DNA of 15,010 nt from Marinilabiliales bacterium (GTDB lineage: Bacteria; Bacteroidota; Bacteroidia; Bacteroidales; BM523), in the NCBI GenBank assembly GCA_002869425.1, contig PKSZ01000600.1, forward strand, positions 1 to 15,010, given 5' to 3'. The position numbers and the translations under genes are program-made. How positions within the stretch are numbered: the stretch's first letter is position 1; each line of letters begins with the position of its first letter. Shown one piece after another: positions 7,286-15,010 of this stretch. Under the pieces are notes generated by a model that saw only the letters and a program-made list of their open reading frames with translations, had not been told where the DNA came from and ran no database searches.

Positions 7286-7468
7286 AAAATAAAAAAAATA
7301 ACTCTGGATTATCAATCTTTTTTCATCCAGTGCTTAACAAACCTCATCAAATCCGCATAGAGCCTCCATATTCACACCATCTTTCCAGCTGGGTATATTT
7401 ATTATTTTGAAACTAAGACCTCTTAAATGGCTTCTAAACGGCCTCTGGAAAAATACATGGTCTTATGC

Positions 7469-7488
7469 ATATGCAGATATCTGCATAT
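7469..7488. repeat. Perfect 20-base palindrome
   Basis: ATATGCAGATATCTGCATAT is fully self-complementary with no spacer. It lies between convergent or unassigned sequence, well away from any start codon. It could be a regulator-binding or recombination site; no partner copy was found in the window. Confidence 0.6.
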
Positions 7489-7656
7489 AAAGCCCGTTAT
7501 GATCTGTAAATAAAGGCACTTCCTTCAACCATCATAACAATAAAGAACCTTTTCTAGTTTCCTTCCACCACCCCAGCATAATGAAAATTGGGAATATGAG
7601 ACCGTGGGAGTTTTGGAGTAACCATTTGATGCACTCCCGAATACATATATCTTGTT

Positions 7657-8259
7657 TTATTGATCTTCACAAAGTTTCCTTGATGTTTTAAACATATCAC
7701 TTGATGTTGTAATCACCCAATTATCATCATAGAAATAAAACCAATTTTCATTTTCTAATATTTTATTACTCTCATTACTCGAATAAAACTTTGAGCCATC
7801 AAATAGCTGTACAAAAGACTCCTTGTCATAACAGTATATAAGCTTAGCTCTCTTTTTTTTAATATCTCGTATTTCAGATAGTCTGAAAGACATGTACTTT
7901 TTCTTGACTATCACAATGTCCTGAAAAATATCTTTAGCTATTTTACTATCTATCGCTGCTTTTTTACTTTTTGACAATCTTATCTCCTCATCCAAAACAA
8001 ATGATTGACTATCTTCATTAAATGTTCTCTTTGAAAAAACAAAGCGATCAGTAGCCCTAGATGTATTTAACTTATAAATCAAACAATCCTCAAGAGATAC
8101 AGTTTCCAACTCCTTTTTTGTGTTGTTAAAGCTCTCCTTATACTTAGTTAAAATATGATTTCCTTTCTCTAAAATTTCATTTGTTTCATAGATATTACAA
8201 GATGTAGTAACCACTGAAATAAATATGAAAATAAGACGAATATATTTATTTGTCATCAT
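7657..8259 (-). CDS. Putative lipoprotein, possible immunity protein to the RHS tail
   Basis: This is a lipoprotein of about 200 residues. It opens with a basic N-terminus (TNKYIR) and a hydrophobic core (LIFIFISVV), then TTSC near residue 21, a loose lipobox of the kind Bacteroidota accept. The rest is soluble and charged, with no domain I recognise. Tandem ATGs at 8259 and 8256 are both usable. The start overlaps the stop of the RHS gene by 14 or fewer bases, the arrangement expected of a toxin tail and its immunity gene. A membrane-anchored immunity partner would suggest that the tail acts in the envelope or periplasm. That is inferred from position alone. Confidence 0.6.
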   Translation of the reverse strand: MMTNKYIRLIFIFISVVTTSCNIYETNEILEKGNHILTKYKESFNNTKKELETVSLEDCLIYKLNTSRATDRFVFSKRTFNEDSQSFVLDEEIRLSKSKKAAIDSKIAKDIFQDIVIVKKKYMSFRLSEIRDIKKKRAKLIYCYDKESFVQLFDGSKFYSSNESNKILENENWFYFYDDNWVITTSSDMFKTSRKLCEDQ

Positions 8260-9214
8260 CAACTGTATTTGTATAAATTGCTCCCTTATCTATATCAAAA
8301 TTCAAATCAATTCCTTCAAAACTATTAACTTTTTTATCATCTTTAAAAATGTTAAATGACACCGTAAATGTATTCTTACCTGTCATATCAACACTTGTTT
8401 CCATTGACCCCCCGCTTGATTTTGCAAAAGCTGAAGCATTATTGTATGCATCTTCAAAAACATCAAGATCATCTAAATTAGTTGCTAAAACAAAATTATC
8501 TCCTCCAATCACAGAAAGGGCAGCACCAATCCCAACTCCAAAGGCTGTTCCAATACTGCTTTCGCTAAAACTAACTTCACCTGACCAAATATATCCTCCA
8601 TCAATAGACGGACCAACAGAACCAGTCTTTCTACCTCCTAAATCCAAAACAGACCCCACGTTATGATATCTAAAACCAGCTTTTGCAGAAGCTTCTGCTC
8701 CTATACTTATATTTCCCTCTTCAACCCCCCTGTAGGCTGGACCTCCAAATGCTGAAAATAAGTCTGCATATGCTCCAGAACTCATGACAAGACCGATATT
8801 ACCTTTGGGGTCTATCGCTACACCTTCAGACGCATATGCCCCAGCACCAAAAAATGTACTAAAGCCAGCGCTAGCTCCTGCAGACATATAAGTTTCAATT
8901 GTAATATCTGTCATATTTGGAACAGCCATTAGTGGTGCCATAATAATTTTTAAAGCCTTGGCTATTGGCCCTTCTCCATTTTCATCAATAAATAAAATAG
9001 GACTATTGGCTGCATAACAATAAGAACTCATAAAAGGATAGTCTTTCATTTTTGGGTCTAATGATAGAAACCGTCCAATTCTACTATCATACACCCTTGC
9101 ACCAAAATCAAGATGACTCCCAGTCACGCCTGTAATCTCGTCATCCTTCTCTTGGCCTTGGAAGCCGAAACGGTAACCGTTAGAATGTTTTTCGTACGTA
9201 ATCTCAGCGAGCAT
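8246..9214 (-). CDS. Orphan RHS core fragment with variable C-terminal tail
   Basis: The protein is about 322 residues. It begins in the conserved RHS-associated core: NGYRFGFQGQEKDDEITG, DFGARVYDSRIGRFLSLDP, then YPFMSSYCYAANSPILFID-ENGEGP near residue 80. The long YD-repeat region that should precede it is absent. After the core comes a unique tail of about 235 residues, rich in glycine, alanine and serine (for example GASAGFSTFFGAGAYA), ending in an acidic DDDK. I do not recognise the tail as a known toxin fold. The in-frame TTG at 9229 is less likely than ATG 9214. The core DNA is visibly richer in GC than the tail, as in recombined RHS cassettes. It may be a displaced toxin-tip cassette kept downstream of, or separated from, a full-length rhs gene. 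Confidence 0.75.
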   Translation of the reverse strand: MLAEITYEKHSNGYRFGFQGQEKDDEITGVTGSHLDFGARVYDSRIGRFLSLDPKMKDYPFMSSYCYAANSPILFIDENGEGPIAKALKIIMAPLMAVPNMTDITIETYMSAGASAGFSTFFGAGAYASEGVAIDPKGNIGLVMSSGAYADLFSAFGGPAYRGVEEGNISIGAEASAKAGFRYHNVGSVLDLGGRKTGSVGPSIDGGYIWSGEVSFSESSIGTAFGVGIGAALSVIGGDNFVLATNLDDLDVFEDAYNNASAFAKSSGGSMETSVDMTGKNTFTVSFNIFKDDKKVNSFEGIDLNFDIDKGAIYTNTVDDDK

Positions 9215-9311
9215 ATTATAAAAGTACAATTAAAACGATTAGGAAGGGTTCTAACTCATCTTATTTTGTTAGGGCAAGTATCTAATATTGAAGGCTCAGA
9301 CAACCAAAAAA

Positions 9312-10196
9312 CTACTGAAATTGTTCGAGTGGATGGTATTTATTAATGATTTCTCGTCTTTCTTCATCTGAGGTAAACCTGTATTCAGCGGTTGAGGAAA
9401 TCCAACGGTGGCCTGCCATTAACTGCACTTGTTCTAGGGGAATCTTTTTCTCATTCAGCCAGTTTGCAATAACACTTTGACGAATTGTTCTGGGATTTAG
9501 GTTTCTACCTGGGAAAAGAATCTTATAGGTTGAAACCAAATAGTTAATGTCATCTATAGTTAGTCTGGAACCAAGCTTACCCAGCAACAGTGCATTTGTT
9601 TCATTTCTAATTAGCTTCGGGCGGACTTCTGATATATACCTGTCAAACAATGCATATTGTTTAGGTTCCATTGCCAAATGTCTCCTGCTTTGCTTTCTGC
9701 TTTCCGGAATATAAATTATACCATTGTCAAGGTTAATGTGTCTCAGATTGATGTCTTTGAGTTCACCAGAAGAAAGGCCCTGGTAGATTAAAATTGACAT
9801 AGTGAGTTTATTTCTGATACGAAGATCTCCATATCGTTCCTCTCTATCTAAAAGTTGTTCAAGTTCAGAGCCTGAGAACAAATCATGAATAATCACACCT
9901 TTTGTTTGCTGTCCTTTTAGGTAAAGGTTTCTGCAAGGATGATCATTTCGCTTTCCTGCATCAATTAAATAGTCGTAGTATTTTTTAATGGCAGAAAGTA
10001 CCCTGGAGCGTGATCCATAATTATCAAGCCGCTTGCCTTCCTGTTCAAAATATTGAACTATATCTTTGTATTTGAACTTATCTGCATTTTTACAAATCGA
10101 CAAGAAAATATCAATGGTGTACAGGTAGCTTTTTACCGTTTGCTCTGTATGACCTGCATTAAAAAGATATTCCTCAAAAGTTGCACATGTTTCCAT
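9312..10196 (-). CDS. Tyrosine recombinase/integrase, non-canonical (lacks first catalytic Arg)
   Basis: This 294-residue XerD-like recombinase has an N-terminal SAM-like DNA-binding domain (about residues 5-90, with TEQTVKSYLYTIDIFL) and a catalytic domain. It should cut and rejoin DNA at specific sites. Box I reads YQGLSSGELKDINLRHI, where canonical enzymes have GLR-x-SEL, so the first catalytic arginine is replaced by serine. Later elements are kept: a basic SRKQSRRHL segment, LNPRTIRQS with its arginine, AGHRW with histidine, and TAEYR with tyrosine. I believe the Arg loss is shared by a group of Bacteroidota recombinases that work beside a partner, but cannot verify it here. The gene begins about 11 bases after the stop of the canonical integrase upstream, so they form a tandem pair. 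Confidence 0.85.
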   Translation of the reverse strand: METCATFEEYLFNAGHTEQTVKSYLYTIDIFLSICKNADKFKYKDIVQYFEQEGKRLDNYGSRSRVLSAIKKYYDYLIDAGKRNDHPCRNLYLKGQQTKGVIIHDLFSGSELEQLLDREERYGDLRIRNKLTMSILIYQGLSSGELKDINLRHINLDNGIIYIPESRKQSRRHLAMEPKQYALFDRYISEVRPKLIRNETNALLLGKLGSRLTIDDINYLVSTYKILFPGRNLNPRTIRQSVIANWLNEKKIPLEQVQLMAGHRWISSTAEYRFTSDEERREIINKYHPLEQFQ

Positions 10197-10207
10197 AACA
10201 CTGATTT

Positions 10208-11137
10208 TTACCTAAGCTGACTAATTATTTTTAGTTTTTGTTTTCTTCTTTTTGCATAAATATGTGCTGTATCAATTTCACTATGCCCCAGAAATTCCTG
10301 CACAAATTCAATAGTGGCTCCATTGTCAATCAGATGGGTTGCTATGCTATGCCTCAGACTATGAAGTGTGATTTTTTTGTTGACTATATCCAGGTCATTG
10401 GTTTTCTAAACAAGATAATGTAAGCGATCATTCATATTGTTTCCACGCCAACGATTACCAGTGTTGCTCACAAAGAATGAATTATTTATTTTGCGGTTGT
10501 TTATTAATCCCTTGGTTCTTTCATTAACTATGTATTCTTTCAGATGCCTTGCTACAAAATCAGACATTGGTATCGTCCTGTTTTTATGATTTTTACTATC
10601 TCTTACGATGACAATTCCTTTATGAAAAATTACGTCTTCCAGATCCAGATTTACCATCTCACTTCTACGCAAACCACATCCATAAGCTGCAGATAAAAGT
10701 GCCTTATCTCTGTAGCTTTCGCATACAGTGTAGAGCTTCCTGATTTGATCGTTTGAAAGAATTTCCCGTTGTTCACTCTTTTTCAGTGTAAACTTTGGTA
10801 ATCGGGCAGGTGAATATTCTAAAACGTCTGTATCAAGCAGGTAGTCAAAAAACAGCCGAAGAGAATATAGGTGTGTTTTCAGCATAGAATCACTTAACCC
10901 ACCAGCTCTTCTTTGGTTGGGTCTGGAAGAAATGTAGTAGTAATATGATTGAATTGTATTTGCATCTACATTCTGTATGGTTTCAACACCCTTGTTCTCA
11001 ATAAAAAACAAGAACTCTCTTATACAAGTAGGATACATTACATCTTTTCCTCTGCTGTAGCCTTTGGTTGTAATAAAACGCGTAAATTCATTATGCAGCT
11101 TTTGGTACGTATGGTTAATAATGGGTAGATGTTTCAT
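10208..11137 (-). pseudogene. Tyrosine recombinase interrupted by an in-frame TAG
   Basis: The frame encodes a full XerC/D-type integrase of about 309 codons, broken by one amber codon at 10406-10408. Before it are a SAM-like N-terminal domain, box I GCGLRRSEM with the catalytic arginine, and DSKNHKNRT with the basic beta hairpin. After it, in the same frame, are HSLRHSIATHL (second H-x-x-R-H box), EFLGHSEIDTAHIYAK with the histidine and nucleophilic tyrosine, and KRRKQ. So all catalytic residues survive and only the TAG separates them. GAG or GAA to TAG fits the conserved LIEKTN sequence I remember from relatives. ATG 11137 (MKHLPIINHTYQK) is preferred over the in-frame TTG at 11188. Loss of function through point mutation is the simplest reading; stop-codon suppression is unlikely. 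Confidence 0.85.
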
Positions 11138-11201
11138 GCTTATGATTGTAACTTTTGGAACACAACAGATTTTTGCCAGTAATAGCAAGCATTCTAGTGG
11201 T

Positions 11202-12056
11202 TCAGTCCTTCTTATTAATTCTTTTTAGTTGTTTCATCAAATTGCTTTTTATTCTCTTTTTTTTCTTTTCAAGGTCATCCCAATAAACAACCTTATACAA
11301 GTATCCTTTGTTCGCATATCCACCTACTTTTTTCACATATTCAAGCTTTTCTAATTCATTTACAAACCTGAAGCATGAACTTTTACTGAGACCCAGCTTA
11401 TTTCTCAGCTCTCTTTGTGTAAAATGGTAGTTTGTATTGCTCTCTGTGGCGATTTTTTTTATTTGCTGAAAAAAGATTCTTAGAGAAGGATAAAGGTCAT
11501 CAGTATTAAGTATTATTGAATCAAACAGTATTCTGATTGCCATTTCAATATCATCAGCCTCAACCATAATTCGGCCTTGTTTGTCTTTAGTCCTTTGATA
11601 CTGATGAATAAGTGCAATTTGGTTTATTATCAGCTGAAACTGATAATTCAAGGCACTACAGTTGGGAATTTCTGAGGGTATTTTTACTTTGCGGACATAT
11701 GGATTAACCACATCCAGATTATGAATACATCTTATACAATTCTGTAGCATTTGTATAGACCTGCTTTCCTCTGAAAAGTCGTACAATCCTGACAATTTGA
11801 GATCCTGATGCTCGATAATTTTATGAAATGTATCTTCTGTGTTATCTGTACAAGCAACAATAATATTTTGTACGTCTCTGGGATCAATCTTTTCACTAGT
11901 ACACAGAAGTGATGAGAAATGACCTTTCACGGTTTTAATAGTGGAGCTGAGATTTCCAAATTTATCTTTTGTTATATGTGAGTAATTAATATCAAATAAT
12001 AATTGAAGCTCTGCCAGAGCTGTTTTTGCTGATTTACTTAAGCTGTCATAATTCAT
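11202..12056 (-). CDS. C-terminal part of a mobile-element primase/helicase (5'-truncated)
   Basis: The 284-residue frame matches the C-terminal end of the large CHC2/TOPRIM-type primase-helicases on Bacteroidota mobile elements. Recognisable are NPYVRKVKIPSEIP, the LIINQIALIHQYQRTKDKQGR segment, DIEMAIRILFDSI, and a winged-helix domain (FTQRELRNKLGLSKSSCFRFVNELEKLEYV) followed by GGYANKGY. The same frame stays open further upstream without a start: reading to about 12128 gives ATGKSFYHFSKEDL before LVNKLIIFMN. This looks like the AAA+/MCM-like ATPase core of the same protein, so the ATG at 12056 is internal. The CHC2 finger and TOPRIM part are gone. The remnant is probably non-functional as a primase but belongs to the same element as the integrases beside it. 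Confidence 0.7.
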   Translation of the reverse strand: MNYDSLSKSAKTALAELQLLFDINYSHITKDKFGNLSSTIKTVKGHFSSLLCTSEKIDPRDVQNIIVACTDNTEDTFHKIIEHQDLKLSGLYDFSEESRSIQMLQNCIRCIHNLDVVNPYVRKVKIPSEIPNCSALNYQFQLIINQIALIHQYQRTKDKQGRIMVEADDIEMAIRILFDSIILNTDDLYPSLRIFFQQIKKIATESNTNYHFTQRELRNKLGLSKSSCFRFVNELEKLEYVKKVGGYANKGYLYKVVYWDDLEKKKKRIKSNLMKQLKRINKKD

Positions 12057-12103
12057 GAAAATGATAAGCTTATTAACCAGGTCTTCTTTGGAAAAATGAT
12101 AGA

Positions 12104-13183
12104 ATGATTTACCGGTTGCCAGTGATTTTTTATATAGATGATACCCGAATTGAAGTATTTATGAACAATGACATTGCAGAGTTAAATGATATGTTCATTG
12201 CAGTAATGGATTATATGAAGTCTGATTCATATAGTGCAAAATCAATGGCTAATTATGGAAAGTATGTTGAATCTGCACATGATCTGTATAAGCTACTGAT
12301 TATGCCTTGTGAAAAGTGGATTCAGGGTAAATCAATTACCATAGTTCCGGATAATATCTTATGCTATCTGCCTTTTGAGGTTCTGCTTACCAGGGATGTA
12401 AAGAATCTTAAGAATTCATTCAAGTCTTTACCATACCTTATCAAGGAATATCCCATATCATATGCATATTCTATCAGGTTGCTTGATATGGTAAACCCAA
12501 AACAAGGAGGGAAAGCCCGGATGCTGGCAATGGCCCCTGAATTTAAAGGAGATGAATCATTGAACTTTATTTCTGAAAATATATATAGGAGTAACAACTT
12601 GTCTCCTTTGAAGTATAATGTGGAAGAAATAGTCAATATCTCAAAGTATTTTAAAGGAACTTATTTGAAAGGCAAACAAGCAAACGAAAGCAAGTTTTAT
12701 GAGCTTGCTGAGAACAATGACATTATTCATATTGCAAGCCATACCATAATTGATGATAATATACCTATGAGGTCAAAAATTGTTCTTTCGAAGGATTCAC
12801 TGGATGAAGATGGCTATCTGAATACTTATGAGATATATCAAACGAAATTAAATGCGGATCTTGTTGTTCTTAGTGGCTGTCAAACAGGTTACGGAAAGTA
12901 TTTTAAGGGTGAAGGAATTTCAAGTTTGACGAATGGATTTTTGTATGCAGGCTGCCCAAGTATTGTTGCTACACTCTGGGATGCATCAGATAAATCAGCT
13001 ATGAGGCTGATGAGCTATTTCTATAAGAATCTTAGTTTAGGGCAAGATAAAGATATAGCTTTAAGAAATGCCAAGTTGGAATACCTGGAAAAATGTCCAC
13101 CTTACAAGGCGAGTCCCCATTATTGGGCGGGATTTATCATGATTGGTCACACCAATCCTGTTGTACCTCCTGATACAGGCTGA
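12104..13183 (+). CDS. CHAT domain protease, N-terminally truncated
   Basis: This encodes a CHAT domain (caspase HetF-associated with TPRs), the clan CD cysteine protease fold. Evidence is the LLIMPCEKWI and IVPDNILCYLPFEVLL entry region, the histidine H213 in HIASHTII, and catalytic C259 in VVLSGCQTGYG, then FLYAGCPSIVATLWD and the terminal PHYWAGFIMIG. In relatives the domain follows tetratricopeptide repeats, which are missing. The first seven or so codons read through the antisense of the truncated helicase, so real CHAT sequence begins near 12125. The stop lies in DNA shared with the antisense ABC gene, so the last 8-10 residues (VVPPDTG) may not be native. The catalytic dyad is present, but whether anything expresses it is unclear. 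Confidence 0.8.
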   Translation: MIYRLPVIFYIDDTRIEVFMNNDIAELNDMFIAVMDYMKSDSYSAKSMANYGKYVESAHDLYKLLIMPCEKWIQGKSITIVPDNILCYLPFEVLLTRDVKNLKNSFKSLPYLIKEYPISYAYSIRLLDMVNPKQGGKARMLAMAPEFKGDESLNFISENIYRSNNLSPLKYNVEEIVNISKYFKGTYLKGKQANESKFYELAENNDIIHIASHTIIDDNIPMRSKIVLSKDSLDEDGYLNTYEIYQTKLNADLVVLSGCQTGYGKYFKGEGISSLTNGFLYAGCPSIVATLWDASDKSAMRLMSYFYKNLSLGQDKDIALRNAKLEYLEKCPPYKASPHYWAGFIMIGHTNPVVPPDTG

Positions 13184-14796
13184 TAAAATCCCAGCATCAG
13201 TTTAACCAGGGTTGTTTTACCACTGCCGCTTGTTCCTACAATAGCAGTTACTTTATTATCAGGAATTTCAAGATTAACATGATTCAGAACCTTCTCAGAA
13301 TGAGGTCCTTCATACTGAAAACCAAGATCATTAATATTGATAGTCCTTTCTGATGGCAAATCAACAATCTTTGCATCATACGGGTTTTCTTCGTCCTCTT
13401 TGTTATGGATCTCACCCAGTCTTTCAAGGCTTATTTTTGCATCCTGAGTTGACTGCATAAAACCAATTATCTGACCAATAGGTGCATTTAATTGTCCAAT
13501 TATATACTGAACTGCCATCATCATACCCAGTGTCATATTGCCATCAATAACAGCCTTTGCTGCGATAAATGAAATAATAATATTTTTGATCTGATTGATA
13601 AAAGAAGAACCAGCCTGTTGATACTGGTCAAGAGCCAACCCTTTAATACTTACCCTGAAAAGTCTGGCTTGTATGCTCTCCCACTCCCATCGTTTTTGTT
13701 TTTCGCAATTATTAAGCTTTATCTCCTGCATACCAGTAATAAGCTGAATAAGGTTGTTCTGATTATTCGAGGCTTCCTGAAATCGCTTATGATCAAGCTC
13801 ACGCCTTTGCTTCATAAACACCTTAACCCAAAAGACATATAAAGCACTGGCTATAAAAAATATGAAAAATATCTGCAAACTGTAAATGGCCAGAACAATT
13901 CCAAAAACAACCAGGTTAACCATGGAGAAAAGAATATCGAGCGTTGAAGTGGTAAGGAAACTTTCTATACGTTTATGATCCTGAATCCTCTGAAGTAAGT
14001 CGCCAATCATTTTAATGTCAAAAAAACCAATTGGCAGTTTCATCAACTTAATCAGGAAATCTGAAATAAGATTTATATTGATGCGGGTGCTAATGTGCAA
14101 CAATATCCAACTCCTGATAAAATCAACAGACGTCTGACTTATAAATAAAATAAGCTGAGCAATAAGCACAAGGTAAATAAAATCAAGATTCTGATTATTA
14201 ATACCAAAATCAACTATTGACTGGGTAAGGAAAGGCAAAATAAGACTTACCAAACTGCCAAACAATAAACCAAGCAACAGTTGAATAAGGAATTTTTTAT
14301 AGGGTCTTATATATTTGAAAAGAAACTTAAAATTAGTTTTGTCAAACTTTTCATCATCAATATTGTAAAAGTCGGGGCCTGGCTCTAGCAAAAGGCAAAT
14401 ACCCACTTTTTCTCCATCCTGCTCAGAACTTGCCCAATATTTCATAAACTCAGCTTTGGTATATGTTACCAGACCGTGAGCCGGATCAGACACATATACT
14501 TTGTCTTTTTTAATTTTGTAAACAACAACAAAATGCTCCTGACGCCAATGCACAATACAAGGCAAGGGAGCCCTTTCAGATAATTGTTCCCACGAAATAC
14601 GAACACCTTTCGATCTGAATCCAAGGCTTTCTGCTGCCTCACTAATTCCCAGCAACGATACTCCCTCACGTGTTATGTAGCTCATATCGCGCAGAGTTTG
14701 AAGCGAAAATGTTTTACCGTAATGTTTGGCAATCATGCGCAAACAACTCGGGCCGCAATCCATCGCATCAAGTTGTATATATGAAGGAAATTTCAC
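13147..14796 (-). CDS. Peptidase-C39 bacteriocin ABC exporter, C-terminally truncated
   Basis: This encodes an exporter that cleaves leader peptides of double-glycine type and pumps out the product. Residues 1-130 are the peptidase C39 domain: Q8, catalytic C14 in DAMDCGPSCL, H88 in EHFVVVY, D104 in SDP. A transmembrane domain with several helices follows (about 150-440). The nucleotide-binding domain begins at NINDLGFQYEGPHS; Walker A GTSGSGKT lies at 521-528. Then the protein stops at GFYQPVSGG. Family members run to over 700 residues, so the Q-loop, signature, Walker B and H-loop are lost and it cannot hydrolyse ATP as is. The start is GTG at 14796, immediately after an in-frame TAA, so no longer start is possible. 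GGGGA lies about 6 bases upstream. Confidence 0.85.
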   Translation of the reverse strand: MKFPSYIQLDAMDCGPSCLRMIAKHYGKTFSLQTLRDMSYITREGVSLLGISEAAESLGFRSKGVRISWEQLSERAPLPCIVHWRQEHFVVVYKIKKDKVYVSDPAHGLVTYTKAEFMKYWASSEQDGEKVGICLLLEPGPDFYNIDDEKFDKTNFKFLFKYIRPYKKFLIQLLLGLLFGSLVSLILPFLTQSIVDFGINNQNLDFIYLVLIAQLILFISQTSVDFIRSWILLHISTRININLISDFLIKLMKLPIGFFDIKMIGDLLQRIQDHKRIESFLTTSTLDILFSMVNLVVFGIVLAIYSLQIFFIFFIASALYVFWVKVFMKQRRELDHKRFQEASNNQNNLIQLITGMQEIKLNNCEKQKRWEWESIQARLFRVSIKGLALDQYQQAGSSFINQIKNIIISFIAAKAVIDGNMTLGMMMAVQYIIGQLNAPIGQIIGFMQSTQDAKISLERLGEIHNKEDEENPYDAKIVDLPSERTININDLGFQYEGPHSEKVLNHVNLEIPDNKVTAIVGTSGSGKTTLVKLMLGFYQPVSGGTTGLV

Positions 14797-15010
14797 TTAT
14801 AGTTCCCCATTTAAGCTGTAAATAAAATACTAATGATAAAAAAGCAAATTATGCTGATGTAATCACAATTTTTTTTTATAGAAATTATCATTTCAATTTA
14901 GGGTTAAAGATAATATATTAGCATATAACCAATCAGTTTACTATAAACCTCTTTAATGTTTTTAATCAATAGAATTCCTTAAGGCTCTGCTCCGGGGTAG
15001 TTCATTTATG
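14797..15010. other. AT-rich upstream region of the exporter gene
   Basis: No gene is supported in this 214-base stretch. It should contain the promoter of the exporter gene. On the minus strand a candidate reads TTG followed about 14 bases later by TAATTTGC, but both the spacing and the -7 box are poor matches to the Bacteroidota pattern. The right edge (GCTCCGGGG near 14990) is noticeably more GC-rich and may begin another element. Confidence 0.4.

Larger units (their letters stand above)
7074..7656. other. Non-coding, palindrome-rich spacer between the RHS cassette and the seven-gene block
   Basis: I find no convincing gene in these 583 bases. A 62-codon frame on the plus strand (7222-7410) has no recognisable features and overlaps the repeats, so I reject it. 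The stretch holds several symmetric elements: GTGTTTAACAC at 7155-7165, a 15-base palindrome at 7204-7218, a 9-bp stem with a 5-base loop at 7263-7285, and a perfect 20-base palindrome at 7469-7488. The right end (about 7560-7650) may be an insertion-sequence terminus. The promoter of the 7073 operon should lie here. Confidence 0.6.

Noticed and set aside
7222..7410. 62-codon plus-strand frame
   Set aside because: It lies over palindromes, shows no recognisable features and is isolated from other plus-strand genes.
9113..9346. 77-codon plus-strand frame over the RHS core
   Set aside because: It is antisense to a well-supported RHS core and has no domain; the core is conserved on the other strand.
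10238..10423. 61-codon plus-strand frame
   Set aside because: It is the antisense of the in-frame C-terminal half of the interrupted integrase, which has clear catalytic motifs.
1..15010. CRISPR array, tRNA or rRNA genes
   Set aside because: I saw no regularly spaced repeats of suitable length and no cloverleaf or rRNA-like sequence.

Overview
The window is AT-rich DNA from what looks like the accessory genome of a member of the Bacteroidota. The phylum is inferred from the kinds of genes present: a SAM_5-type tyrosine recombinase fragment, a tandem integrase pair next to a CHC2/TOPRIM-type primase-helicase C-terminus, a pRiA4b ORF-3 protein, a Bacteroidota-style RHS core, and a CHAT protein beside a C39-peptidase ABC exporter. 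No housekeeping or RNA gene is present to fix the genus.

Layout. (1) 1-374: two truncated tyrosine recombinases of different subfamilies point away from each other across a breakpoint near 150-158. (2) 616-1188: a plus-strand pRiA4b ORF-3 family gene. (3) 7073-1228: seven minus-strand genes in two blocks. The upstream block (7073-4743) encodes a small zinc-ribbon protein, a GIY-YIG-like nuclease, a small GTPase with intact G1/G3/G4/G5 motifs, and a zinc-ribbon/CFI-box protein. The downstream block (4606-1228) encodes a ParB-like protein, a D12-class DNA adenine methyltransferase and a two-helix membrane protein of the putative phage abortive-infection (putAbiC) family; its genes overlap by a few bases or less. 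(4) 7074-7656: non-coding DNA rich in perfect palindromes. (5) 7657-9214: an orphan RHS core plus variable C-terminal tail, followed by an overlapping lipoprotein that may be its immunity partner. (6) 9312-11137: two tandem tyrosine recombinases, the upstream one interrupted by a single in-frame TAG. (7) 11202 to about 12128: the C-terminal part of a mobile-element primase/helicase. (8) 12104-13183: the C-terminal CHAT protease domain of a longer protein. (9) 13147-14796: a C39-peptidase bacteriocin exporter cut off just after Walker A.

How it fits together. Genes are cut at about 155, 9215, 12125 and 13165, and the window is bracketed by recombinases, so it reads as a mosaic island built by repeated insertion and deletion. 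Its intact cargo is the seven-gene block at 1228-7073. Its content (methyltransferase, ParB-like DNA binder, membrane Abi-like protein, nuclease-like protein, GTPase, zinc ribbons) is what one expects of one or two anti-phage or anti-plasmid systems. I do not recognise either gene order as a named system. Both blocks have an upstream palindrome with the same 9-base core, CTATAATAG, which may mean shared control. All assignments are by eye from motifs; no database search was run.
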